A stretch of DNA of 30,432 nt from CAYNFH01 sp964396385 (GTDB taxonomy: Bacteria; Armatimonadota; Chthonomonadetes; Chthonomonadales; CAJBBX01). Position 1 is the first letter of the stretch. Every line of letters starts with the position of its first letter. The position numbers were made by a program, and so were the translations under genes. The stretch covers positions 1-30,432 of the forward strand of contig CAYNFH010000047.1 in the NCBI GenBank assembly GCA_964396385.1. The letters are read 5' to 3'. A model generated the notes under the pieces. The model ran no database searches and had not been told where the DNA came from. It saw only the letters and a list, made by a program, of their open reading frames with translations. Positions 1-6,340 of the stretch are shown here, piece after piece.

Positions 1-202
1 CCGGATGCGAGGTGAGGAAGAAAGCTTGCCAGAAGCTCTTGGGCACCCACGCGGACAGCGCGCCCGCGATGAGCAACCCCCCGGCGATGTCCCGCCAGAT
101 GGAGACCCAGTCCATCACGAAGTAGTGGCTGATGGCGGTCAGGCCCTCCGGGGAGCGGATGCGCTTATCGTGAGTACGAATGGTTCCATGATATGCCTCT
201 TC
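1..202 (-). pseudogene. COG0701-type permease (YraQ/ArsP_1 family), 5'-truncated fragment running off the left edge
   Basis: Minus-strand reading from about 202 down to 1 gives a peptide containing EEAYHGTIRTHDKR, ISHYFVMDW, GGLLIAGALSAWVP and SFWQAFFL. I recognise this as the central part of the DUF318/ArsP_1 permease family (polytopic inner-membrane proteins, some exporting organoarsenicals). In normal members this stretch follows several N-terminal membrane helices. Here the frame upstream shows no such helices, no ATG/GTG/TTG start, and a stop near 302-304, and a YHS gene begins just beyond. The rest of the protein would lie left of the window. It is therefore a 5'-truncated gene or an assembly join. 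Family identity is from memory of conserved residues. Confidence 0.7.
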
Positions 203-240
203 GCCCCGATTGCGAGACGTTGCCCGAGCCCATGAGAGAA

Positions 241-264
241 CTGCCCACGCTCTTGAGTGGGCAG
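241..264. terminator. Hairpin (8-bp perfect stem)
   Basis: CTGCCCAC at 241-248 pairs with GTGGGCAG at 257-264 around an 8-nt loop. It lies downstream of the minus-strand YHS gene and beyond the stronger hairpin at 271-300. There is no clear U-tract. Confidence 0.4.
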
Positions 265-270
265 AACGAG

Positions 271-300
271 CCAGGGGAGCGGCATCGACCGCTCCCCTGG
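271..300 (-). terminator. Strong hairpin downstream of the YHS gene
   Basis: CCAGGGGAGCGG (271-282) and CCGCTCCCCTGG (289-300) form a perfect 12-bp stem with a 6-nt loop, 33 nt past the stop of the YHS-domain gene. It is the likely transcription terminator, although no long U-tract follows. Confidence 0.55.
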
Positions 301-332
301 TTCAGACTAGCGCACCTCAATATGGACCGGAA

Positions 333-629
333 CTACATCTTCTCGAACTTACCCTTAGCGGCGTTGGTGACGAACTTCTGCGGGTTCTTATCGAACCGCG
401 GCTTGCACTCCGGGCAGCAGAAGTAGTACGTCTTCCCCTTGAACTTACTGTGGCCTACCGCCGCTTTCACCGAGGCGATCTTGTCGCCCGTGACCGGGCA
501 GATGAGGGCTGCCTTCTTTGTATGGACAGCCGCTTTGGGATGCGCGGCGGGTTTCTTCTGGGCAACGGCCGGCGCGCCGATCACGGCAAGAGCCGCGAGG
601 GCCACGACGGCGCTGTGGATGGTCTTCAT
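333..629 (-). CDS. Secreted YHS-domain metal-binding protein
   Basis: 98 aa. The start is the ATG at 629, preceded by AAAGGAG. Longer in-frame extensions lack a signal peptide. Residues 1-23 are a signal peptide ending APAVAQ, followed by a Lys/His/Ala-rich linker. The YHS-type core has CPVTGDKI at about 44-51 and YYFCCPECKPRF at about 68-79, with Cys 44, 71, 72 and 75 as probable metal ligands. YHS domains occur in copper and heavy-metal transport proteins, and this stand-alone exported version would act outside the inner membrane as a metal carrier or sensor. It is divergent from the His-rich gene at 790 with 160 bp between. Role in copper handling is inferred from the neighbourhood. Confidence 0.88.
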   Translation of the reverse strand: MKTIHSAVVALAALAVIGAPAVAQKKPAAHPKAAVHTKKAALICPVTGDKIASVKAAVGHSKFKGKTYYFCCPECKPRFDKNPQKFVTNAAKGKFEKM

Positions 630-746
630 GGTGTCTCCTTTCGGGCCTGGGGCCCTTTCGCTGATCAGTACGCAGACGTACTCCGGCCGTGACGCGGGCC
701 GGGCTGTCACACTAAGCCGCCGTCTTCGTGTTGAGCAGTATCGCCG

Positions 747-780
747 AGACGTCAGCGCCCATGATCTCTCTGACGAAAGG
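747..780 (+). promoter_or_regulatory. Leader element shared with the gene at 1605 (copy 1)
   Basis: GTCAGCGCCCA (751-761) and TCTGACGAAA (769-778) stand just upstream of the His-rich gene. The same two blocks, with slightly different spacing, stand upstream of the 31-aa ORF at 1605. The second block runs into the ribosome binding site. It may be a shared 5' UTR or operator, or the trace of a duplication. Confidence 0.4.
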
Positions 781-789
781 TGCAAAGCA

Positions 790-1281
790 ATGAAGGTTCG
801 GAACTTCGGATTGGCGGCGCTCACCGGCGCCTCGGTACTCCTCTTGACCGTGTTTGCCGGCGCCCCCGCGCTCGCTCACGACGGTGACGATGACCACGAT
901 GCCTTCCACCAGGACCTGGAGTGGCAGCATCAGCTTGGCCACGACCGGCTAGACCGCCTGCACAACCGCGACCACTACCGGCTTGAGCGCGAGCACGAGC
1001 GCTGGCACGCCCTGCACGATGGCGACCCCAACGAGTGGCGCTACGAAGCCCAGCACGAGCGGTTCCACGACCATCTGGACGGCGAGCATGAGCGCGCCCA
1101 CCAGAGGCTGGAGTGGCTGCACAACCGGCAGCACCAGAGGCTGGAGTGGCAGCACGACCGCTGGCACAATGACTACGACGATTACAACGGCGGCTACGGT
1201 TCGTACGGCTCCGGCTACTACGGCGGCTACGGTTCGTACGGCTCCGGCTACTACGGCGGTAGCTGCCACCGCCGCTGGTAA
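790..1281 (+). CDS. His-rich secreted protein with Gly/Tyr repeat tail
   Basis: 163 aa. Start ATG at 790 with GAAAGG upstream. Residues 1-32 form a signal peptide (hydrophobic core ASVLLLTVFAG, cleavage after ALA). The mature part starts HDGDDDHD and is built of His/Arg/Glu/Trp-rich heptad-like units (RLEWLHNRQH, RLEWQHDRWH) that would form a charged helix. The C-terminus has two exact 33-bp tandem copies coding GYGSYGSGYYG. I do not recognise a named family. The His density suggests Cu, Zn or Ni binding outside the cell membrane, fitting the metal genes around it, but this is inference. Confidence 0.85.
   Translation: MKVRNFGLAALTGASVLLLTVFAGAPALAHDGDDDHDAFHQDLEWQHQLGHDRLDRLHNRDHYRLEREHERWHALHDGDPNEWRYEAQHERFHDHLDGEHERAHQRLEWLHNRQHQRLEWQHDRWHNDYDDYNGGYGSYGSGYYGGYGSYGSGYYGGSCHRRW
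1192..1257 (+). repeat. Two perfect 33-bp tandem repeats inside the His-rich gene
   Basis: Copies at 1192-1224 and 1225-1257 are identical in DNA and encode the 11-residue Gly/Tyr/Ser unit twice. Exact identity suggests recent slippage. Confidence 0.9.
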
Positions 1282-1357
1282 TCCAACCCTCATCGGAAGC
1301 GGACGGCACGCGCTCTACCCGGGCTTCATATAGTAGGCTGAATGTTGGCCCGCGATT

Positions 1358-1391
1358 CCCCCTCTTCTGCTACCTGGGAGAGGGGGTTTTT
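1358..1391 (+). terminator. Rho-independent terminator
   Basis: CCCCCTCT pairs with AGAGGGGG, followed by TTTTT, 77 nt after the stop of the His-rich gene. This is a classical intrinsic terminator. The rest of the gene-free stretch 1282-1604 holds only the leader element near 1566-1595. Confidence 0.85.
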
Positions 1392-1565
1392 GCGCAGGGG
1401 GCATTATCGCTTAGCCGCGCGGCTGCAAACCGCGTGGCGCTGCCCTCAGACCTTAGTGCGAGCGGCCAATCCTCGTTAATGCGCTGGCCCGGCTGGCAGG
1501 GTGCATGTATACGGAAAGCTCGCGCCGGGCGTGTCACGCCCTGAGCCCCCTACCGTACTGGTTAG

Positions 1566-1595
1566 CGTCAGCGCCCAATCTTCTGACGAAAAGGG
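1566..1595 (+). promoter_or_regulatory. Leader element shared with the gene at 790 (copy 2)
   Basis: GTCAGCGCCCA at 1567-1577 and TCTGACGAAA at 1582-1591 repeat the blocks found at 751-778. They lie 14 to 28 nt upstream of the 31-aa ORF. Confidence 0.4.
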
Positions 1596-1604
1596 AGTAT
1601 CATC

Positions 1605-1700
1605 ATGCGACGTTGGATCGGCTGGACGGCACTCTCCGGTGCCGCTGTTTTCCTGCTTGCGACGCTCGCGGCCACGCCCGCACCCGACGGATGTAAGTAG
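1605..1700 (+). CDS. 31-aa signal-peptide-only ORF, probably a truncated paralogue of the His-rich protein
   Basis: ATG at 1605, 9 nt after AAGGGAG, opens a 31-codon frame. It reads MRRWIGWTALSGAAVFLLAT and ends APDGCK. It is essentially only a signal peptide. The hydrophobic pattern (ALSGAAVFLLATLAATPA) parallels that of the protein at 790 (ALTGASVLLLTVFAGAPA), and the leader blocks are shared. I infer a duplicated gene cut short after its signal sequence; a functional small secreted peptide remains possible. Confidence 0.5.
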   Translation: MRRWIGWTALSGAAVFLLATLAATPAPDGCK

Positions 1701-1729
1701 ATTCGCCCAAACCTTGGGGGAGGCTGCCG

Positions 1730-1735
1730 TATAAT
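1730..1735 (+). promoter_or_regulatory. TATAAT -10-like hexamer
   Basis: A perfect -10 consensus lies 42 nt upstream of the Cys-rich gene. I could not pair it with a good -35 at 16-18 bp, so the promoter call is tentative. Confidence 0.35.
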
Positions 1736-1777
1736 AATCCGGTAAGCCGGAGCGATCCGCAGCCTGCCCCGAACTGT

Positions 1778-2242
1778 ATGCAGATGTACCGACGCCTGAA
1801 CTATACTGCGGCCGTCCTGCTGGCATTCGCCATCTGGGCTCTTGGCGGAGCCTTGCCGGCGCTCGCCTGTGACGTCATGCCTGAGGCGGCGCGTTCCGGC
1901 CACGTGTGCTGTGAGCGTGTCGGCTCACCGTGTTGCTGCCCGCTACATGGTGCGGCTCGCACAGCAGTGGTCGTGGACAGCGCGGCCCAAGCCGGCCCAG
2001 CTCGCGGAATACTCTTTTGCCGCGCAGGGTCGACCGGCTGTTCCTGCGCATTGGTACCCGCCTCCCAGGAACGGACACCGCTAACCCCGACACGCACATT
2101 CAAAGCGCCTGTCACGGCGCCGCCTACACAGGCCGTCATTTGTCCGGTCCAAATATCCAGCACCCGCAACTCGTACCCCCTGAGTGCCGCCGCGCGCGGC
2201 GCTCTCGCCTCACCCGCTTCACCCCGCGCACCGCCTTTCTAG
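1778..2242 (+). CDS. Secreted Cys-rich protein, function unknown
   Basis: 154 aa from ATG 1778 (a second ATG lies two codons in; neither has a good ribosome binding site). A signal peptide spans residues 1-30 (core AAVLLAFAIWALGGALPALA). The mature protein begins CDVMPEAA and has clustered cysteines: HVCCERVGSPCCCPLHG, then CRAGSTGCSC. The C-terminal half is Thr/Pro/Ala-rich with one more Cys (VICPVQ). No family recognised. The cysteine clusters just upstream of a multicopper oxidase suggest metal binding. Little supports the exact start. Confidence 0.6.
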   Translation: MQMYRRLNYTAAVLLAFAIWALGGALPALACDVMPEAARSGHVCCERVGSPCCCPLHGAARTAVVVDSAAQAGPARGILFCRAGSTGCSCALVPASQERTPLTPTRTFKAPVTAPPTQAVICPVQISSTRNSYPLSAAARGALASPASPRAPPF

Positions 2243-2319
2243 GGATGAGTCTGTGTCCGGTTCCATCTTAGGAGCCGCGCCACGTATAGTTCTCACTCAC
2301 CCATTAGAAAGGCAATCTC

Positions 2320-2439
2320 ATGCATTATTCAGCAAGGCGGACCCTTCGGCGCGCCGCCAAGGAGGGCTCCTACAGCTACCTGTGTACGGTAAAGGGCCAC
2401 GCGAAGGGCGGCGTGTACGGAACGCTCATCATTCGCTAG
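2320..2439 (+). pseudogene. 39-aa cupredoxin C-terminal remnant
   Basis: ATG at 2320, with AGAAAGG upstream, opens a 39-codon frame. Its second half, GSYSYLCTVKGHAKGGVYGT, is the C-terminal copper loop of small blue-copper (plastocyanin/sulfocyanin-like) proteins. The Cys and the His five residues on are present; the usual axial Met is Val. The N-terminal His ligand and most of the barrel are missing, and an in-frame stop precedes the ATG. It looks like the last exon-sized piece of a cupredoxin gene that acquired a start, or a deletion remnant. It lies directly upstream of the multicopper oxidase. Confidence 0.6.
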
Positions 2440-2447
2440 GCACTAGT

Positions 2448-2489
2448 CCCGGCAGCAACCCGGCCGGAGGCGGCCGGATTGCTGCCGGG
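2448..2489 (+). terminator. Long intergenic hairpin upstream of the multicopper oxidase
   Basis: CCCGGCAGCAA (2448-2458) pairs with TTGCTGCCGGG (2479-2489), and CCGGCC/GGCCGG pair inside it. No U-tract follows. It ends 19 nt before the GTG start, so it could be an attenuator or RNA-stability element as well as a terminator. Confidence 0.5.
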
Positions 2490-2508
2490 CGGATATAGGG
2501 AGAGATCA

Positions 2509-3744
2509 GTGAAAGACACTCAGAAAATAGGGCGGCGGCGGTTGCTGTCGCTGGCAGGTCTTACCGGCGCGGGCGTGCTGCTGGGCCGCCAGGCTGCCCG
2601 CGCCCAGGAGCCCACGCGCCCTCTGCCGACGCCGGAGACCTGGCCATCAAAGTTTGTGCTGGAGCAAACGAAGCCAAAGTGGGATCCGCGGGCCAAGCCG
2701 AAGGCGGGAGAACGGATCCATGAGTTCGACATTGAGGTTACGGTCGAGCCGCACGAGATCCTGCCGCTGGAAGAGCACCACTTCTACACCTTCAACAAGA
2801 CCGTGCCGGGACCGGAGCTACGAGTCAAGGAGGGAGACTGGGTCAAGGTCAACCTCACCAACAAGACCCACGACTTTCACACCATTCACTGGCACGGCAT
2901 CTACGTGCCCTGCGAAAGTGACGGCGTGCCGCTGGGCACGCAGTACCCCGTCGGCTTCAACCAAACCTTCACCTACCTCTGGCGCGCCCAGCCGGCAGGC
3001 ACCCATTTCTACCACTGCCACAACATGACCAACATGCACATCCAGGCCGGCCTCTACGCACCGCTCATCATCGAGAGCGATGACGATCCGGTGAAAGAGG
3101 CCTTCCCCTACGAGCGGGAGTACACGCTGGTGCTCTCGGAGGTGGACACCTACTTCCTCCAGGACCAGATGAACGAGATGCTGCAGATGGGTGAGGTGAT
3201 GGACCGTATGAATGGCTCACCTCGGCTTATGGCCAAGATGGACGGGCGGATGATGGGCTGGTTCGCCAACAAGGAGGCGTTCCTCAAAGCCATTAAGGAC
3301 GGCTGGATCCCACCCTACCACTCAAGCCGCACCGGCAGGCCCCGCCGCATCGAGCCTAACTTCTTCCTGATCAACGGCAAGTCGTACCCCATGACCGAGC
3401 ACCTGCACATCAAGCGCGGCGAGAACATCCGGGTGCGCCTCATCAACACGGGCATGATGCCCCACTTCATGCACCTGCACGGGCACGACTTCTGGCACGT
3501 CTGCACGGACGGCTCGCCGCTTGCGTCGCCAGTCCGCATGAATACGGCGCCCGTAATGCCCGGTTCAACCGTGGACATCGTGATCCAGGGGACCAATCCC
3601 GGCGTCTGGCACTTCCACGACCACAGCGACTTCAGCGATATGAACAACGGCGTCTCGCCCGGTGGCATGATGACCATGGTCATGTATGAGGACGCCGAAG
3701 AGGCGGGCTTTACCTTTAAGGAGATACTGGCGACCAATTCCTAG
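2509..3744 (+). CDS. Tat-exported two-domain multicopper oxidase (type-C-like)
   Basis: 411 aa from GTG 2509 (GGGAG 7 nt upstream); a TTG 30 nt earlier is less likely. A Tat signal (RRRLLSLAG, residues 9-17) precedes two cupredoxin domains. Domain 1 has HWH (127-129) and HCH (169-171) with H177 nearby, so it holds the type-1 copper Cys170. Domain 2 has MHLHGHDF (321-328) and HFHDH (368-372), where the Cys of a canonical HCH is Asp. Type-2/3 cluster His pairs are thus kept, but type-1 copper is only in domain 1, as in type-C two-domain oxidases. A Met-rich insert (MNEMLQMGEVMDRM) lies at about 221-234. Likely a periplasmic oxidase of Cu(I), other metals or phenols. A barrel gene follows 31 nt later. 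Confidence 0.9.
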   Translation: MKDTQKIGRRRLLSLAGLTGAGVLLGRQAARAQEPTRPLPTPETWPSKFVLEQTKPKWDPRAKPKAGERIHEFDIEVTVEPHEILPLEEHHFYTFNKTVPGPELRVKEGDWVKVNLTNKTHDFHTIHWHGIYVPCESDGVPLGTQYPVGFNQTFTYLWRAQPAGTHFYHCHNMTNMHIQAGLYAPLIIESDDDPVKEAFPYEREYTLVLSEVDTYFLQDQMNEMLQMGEVMDRMNGSPRLMAKMDGRMMGWFANKEAFLKAIKDGWIPPYHSSRTGRPRRIEPNFFLINGKSYPMTEHLHIKRGENIRVRLINTGMMPHFMHLHGHDFWHVCTDGSPLASPVRMNTAPVMPGSTVDIVIQGTNPGVWHFHDHSDFSDMNNGVSPGGMMTMVMYEDAEEAGFTFKEILATNS

Positions 3745-3775
3745 GCGTCACGTGACTACGGAAAGGAAAGACGGA

Positions 3776-5002
3776 GTGAGGACAGGTCTATGGAAGGCGT
3801 GGATGGTTGCGGCGGCCGGGCTGCTCGCCCCGACCGCCACTCTGGGCCAGGCGCAGCAGACACCGATTCCTGAGCGGCCGAGCATCGCCCCCCAGATCGA
3901 GCTGGACGGGACCGGCATCGGGACCCTGGAGTACCACTCCCCCCGCATCGTCCTGCCCAGCGGCGCGCGCTCCAGCACGAGCCGCATCAACGTATCAGAC
4001 AGCGCGCTGCTGCTGGGCGCGGCCGAGCGGCTCTACCGGAACGGCATTGGCAGCTTTGTGATCGGCGGCACCACGACCGAAGGAGCGGATGCGCCCAGCG
4101 GCACGAACCTGTTCCTGCACCAGCTCTACGCCGACTATCAGACCCGCAGCTCGGAAGCCTATATCGGCCGCACCGACTCCGGAACACGCCTCGTGGACTT
4201 CCCCACCGTAAGGGGGGACAACCTGAACGAGTTTGTGAACGTCCTGAACCCCTTCAGCAGCGGCGATAACGTGGAGGAGCACCGTTACAGCGACCAGGCG
4301 ACCGTGGTCCTCAACCGGAACCTCCACTACTTCCTGAACCTGCACGCCCAGCACCTGGTCACCTCCAGCGCGGAGAGCGTGGGGCAGGGCGGCATCAACT
4401 CGCTGGGGATCAACTTCCAGTACCAGGGAGCGCCGGCTCTGGAGGTGATTCAGAAGATCCCGCTCTGGGGCTTCGGATACGAGCATCGCTCCGTAGGCAA
4501 GGGCTTTGGCAGCGCGTCCAATGTGCTGTTTGGCGGCATCGTCTACAATGTGAACCCCGACCCGGTGGACCGTGTAGACCTGCGCGTTCAGGACATCTAC
4601 TCCTTCGGTAACGACCTGCGGAGCTTTGCCGACGTGACCGACACTTTCCGCGCGGATGCAAACAGCATCGCGGCCTCGCTTCGGTGGCTGCACAGCCCTT
4701 TTGGTGTGCCTGGCTACCAGCTTGCCCTCACCGCCGGGTACCGCAGCTACAACAAGGTCTCAGACGCGAATACCTTCGGACTGGCGCTTACCGGCGTCAA
4801 ACGCCTGGGCGAAGGCTTTGACGTGGTGCTTCAGTACGTCTATCAGCACCGCGACCCGGCCTACGCCGCCGTGTTCAGCGGCGTCCGCGACGGGCACGCC
4901 GTTGAGCTAGGCTTTGTTATGAACTTTACCAACATCTTCAACCCGCACCTAGGTCCGCGCCGGTCGCTGCTGAACTTGCAGCACCAGTACATCCCGGACT
5001 AG
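3776..5002 (+). CDS. Predicted outer-membrane beta-barrel protein
   Basis: 408 aa from GTG 3776, preceded by AAGGAAAG and followed by a signal peptide (MVAAAGLLAPTATLGQA). The frame is open further upstream but overlaps the oxidase. The mature protein consists of alternating polar/hydrophobic strands with aromatic girdles and turn residues, for example FDVVLQYVYQHRD and AVELGFVMNFTNIF. This is the pattern of a porin-like barrel, though no strand count can be given by eye. No named family recognised. It starts 31 nt after the oxidase and 32 nt before the Met-rich protein, so it is probably the outer-membrane partner in the same operon. Confidence 0.75.
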   Translation: MRTGLWKAWMVAAAGLLAPTATLGQAQQTPIPERPSIAPQIELDGTGIGTLEYHSPRIVLPSGARSSTSRINVSDSALLLGAAERLYRNGIGSFVIGGTTTEGADAPSGTNLFLHQLYADYQTRSSEAYIGRTDSGTRLVDFPTVRGDNLNEFVNVLNPFSSGDNVEEHRYSDQATVVLNRNLHYFLNLHAQHLVTSSAESVGQGGINSLGINFQYQGAPALEVIQKIPLWGFGYEHRSVGKGFGSASNVLFGGIVYNVNPDPVDRVDLRVQDIYSFGNDLRSFADVTDTFRADANSIAASLRWLHSPFGVPGYQLALTAGYRSYNKVSDANTFGLALTGVKRLGEGFDVVLQYVYQHRDPAYAAVFSGVRDGHAVELGFVMNFTNIFNPHLGPRRSLLNLQHQYIPD

Positions 5003-5034
5003 CGGGCGTGCATATGGTTTGAAAGGAACGTACC

Positions 5035-6205
5035 ATGAACAGACGATATGGAATGGGTTTGAGGGACATGGCGCCGCTGGCGGTGCTCTGTGGGATGGCT
5101 TTGTTCTCCGGAGGGGCGCTTGCGCAGGGCAGCCAGGAGAACATGCAGGCGATGCCGCGGCTCGCGCCCAAGCGCGTCTACACCGCTACGGGCGGAGAGG
5201 ACTGGGAGCAGGAGACGGGCTTTGGCAAGGACAGTTCCATGGCCGAGATGATTACGCTCATGATGGTGGGCGGCTCCGGCATGGAGCACATGAAGATGGG
5301 CGCCATGAAGCCGGGGATGAAGATGGCCGGGATGCCCGGGGCGCGTGGGATGGGAGCCGGCGTGGCATCCGGTCTGCCGCTCAAGGTCACCGTTACTCCA
5401 AACCCGCCGCAGGTTGGCGACAATAAGCTGGACGTGTGGGTGACCGATTCGAGCGGAAAGCCGGTCACAGGGCTCAAGCTGGGCGCTTCGGTCTTCATGA
5501 CCAGCATGGATATGGGCACCACGAAACCCAAAGCAACCGAGCTTGGGAACGGCCGCTACCAGCTTCCGGTCTCCTTCAGCATGAAGGGTCCCTGGCGGGT
5601 CAGCCTGACCGGCGAGGGGGGAAATACCAGCGCGGGCGTCCGCGCGGACCTCGACTTCAACGTGGGCGACAAGCAGCCGAGGTCTCTCTCCACGGCACAG
5701 ACGGCCCAGGTCACACAATCGAACCCGCAGCCAACAGAGGCAGCGCCAGCGCTTACCGCCCCCATGCCGTCTGCGCCCGCCAGCCTCCACGCCGCAGACG
5801 CAGGCAAGCTCCCCGACGCCCGCGGCCACGCCTGTTCCCTCACCGCCGTCAGCCTCCAGCGCGGCAATCCCTGTGGTGCCAGGCTCCGCGGAAGCGCGCG
5901 CCGCTAATTGGAGCGTGACCCTGGTGACCTCGCCCAACTCCGTGAAAGTAGGCAGCAACGCATTGGAGTTCGCCGTCACCGACCCGGCCGGCAAGCCGGT
6001 TAAGGGAGCCAATCTCACCTCGGACGTGCTGATGACGTCTATGGACATGGGCACCACGCACCCAACGGCAAAGGAAACCAAGGAGGGTCACTACGCGTCG
6101 CAGGTTCAGTTCAGCATGAAAGGCCCGTGGCGGGTCAATGTCAAGGTGACACCTCCCGGCGGCAAACCGTTCAGCCGGGCCTTTGACTTCCATGTCGCCA
6201 AGTAG
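5035..6205 (+). pseudogene. Met-rich secreted protein with two YtkA/FixH-like domains, interrupted by an apparent frameshift
   Basis: ATG 5035 follows GAAAGGAACG. Signal peptide 1-30 (LAQ). Residues 66-110 are Met-rich (MEHMKMGAMKPGMKMAGM), a likely Cu(I)-binding stretch. Residues 115-212 are an Ig-like YtkA/FixH-type domain with FMTSMDMGT and FSMKGPWRV. A Pro/Ala/Thr linker then loses coding character. In the next frame (+1) the linker continues as PASTPQTQAS and leads into a second copy of the domain (MTSMDMGTTHP, FSMKGPWRV) ending at 6205. The first frame alone would stop at 5907. The shift must lie near 5755-5790, so the ancestral product was about 385 aa. Sequencing or assembly indel and real mutation cannot be told apart here. 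Confidence 0.75.
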
Positions 6206-6340
6206 GGCGAGGTGCCGGATTCCCACAGGACGTTCGCTCCTGCGGGAATCCGATCCGTGCCACCACCGCGGGAGGCACCGGGCATTCGTGGCAGTCCTGG
6301 TCGTCGCCTGGGCCGGTTCGGCGCCTTCCGCCTCAGCCCA
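6192..6340 (+). other. Signal-peptide-coding stretch in a different frame from the downstream gene
   Basis: From ATG 6192 (overlapping the previous stop) one frame reads through a clear export signal, AFVAVLVVAWAG followed by SAPSASAHAGH. It then degrades into Gly/Asp-rich shadow sequence. The gene that should carry this signal continues in the +1 frame from 6340. I infer that a one-base insertion or two-base loss at about 6330-6345 separated the signal from its protein. Confidence 0.55.

Noticed and set aside
439..1281. 280-codon version of the His-rich protein starting at 439
   Set aside because: The extension runs antisense through the YHS gene. The ATG at 790 has a ribosome binding site and a signal peptide directly after it.
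4999..6081. Minus-strand open frame of 360 codons
   Set aside because: Antisense to the Met-rich YtkA-like gene; translation shows no family features.
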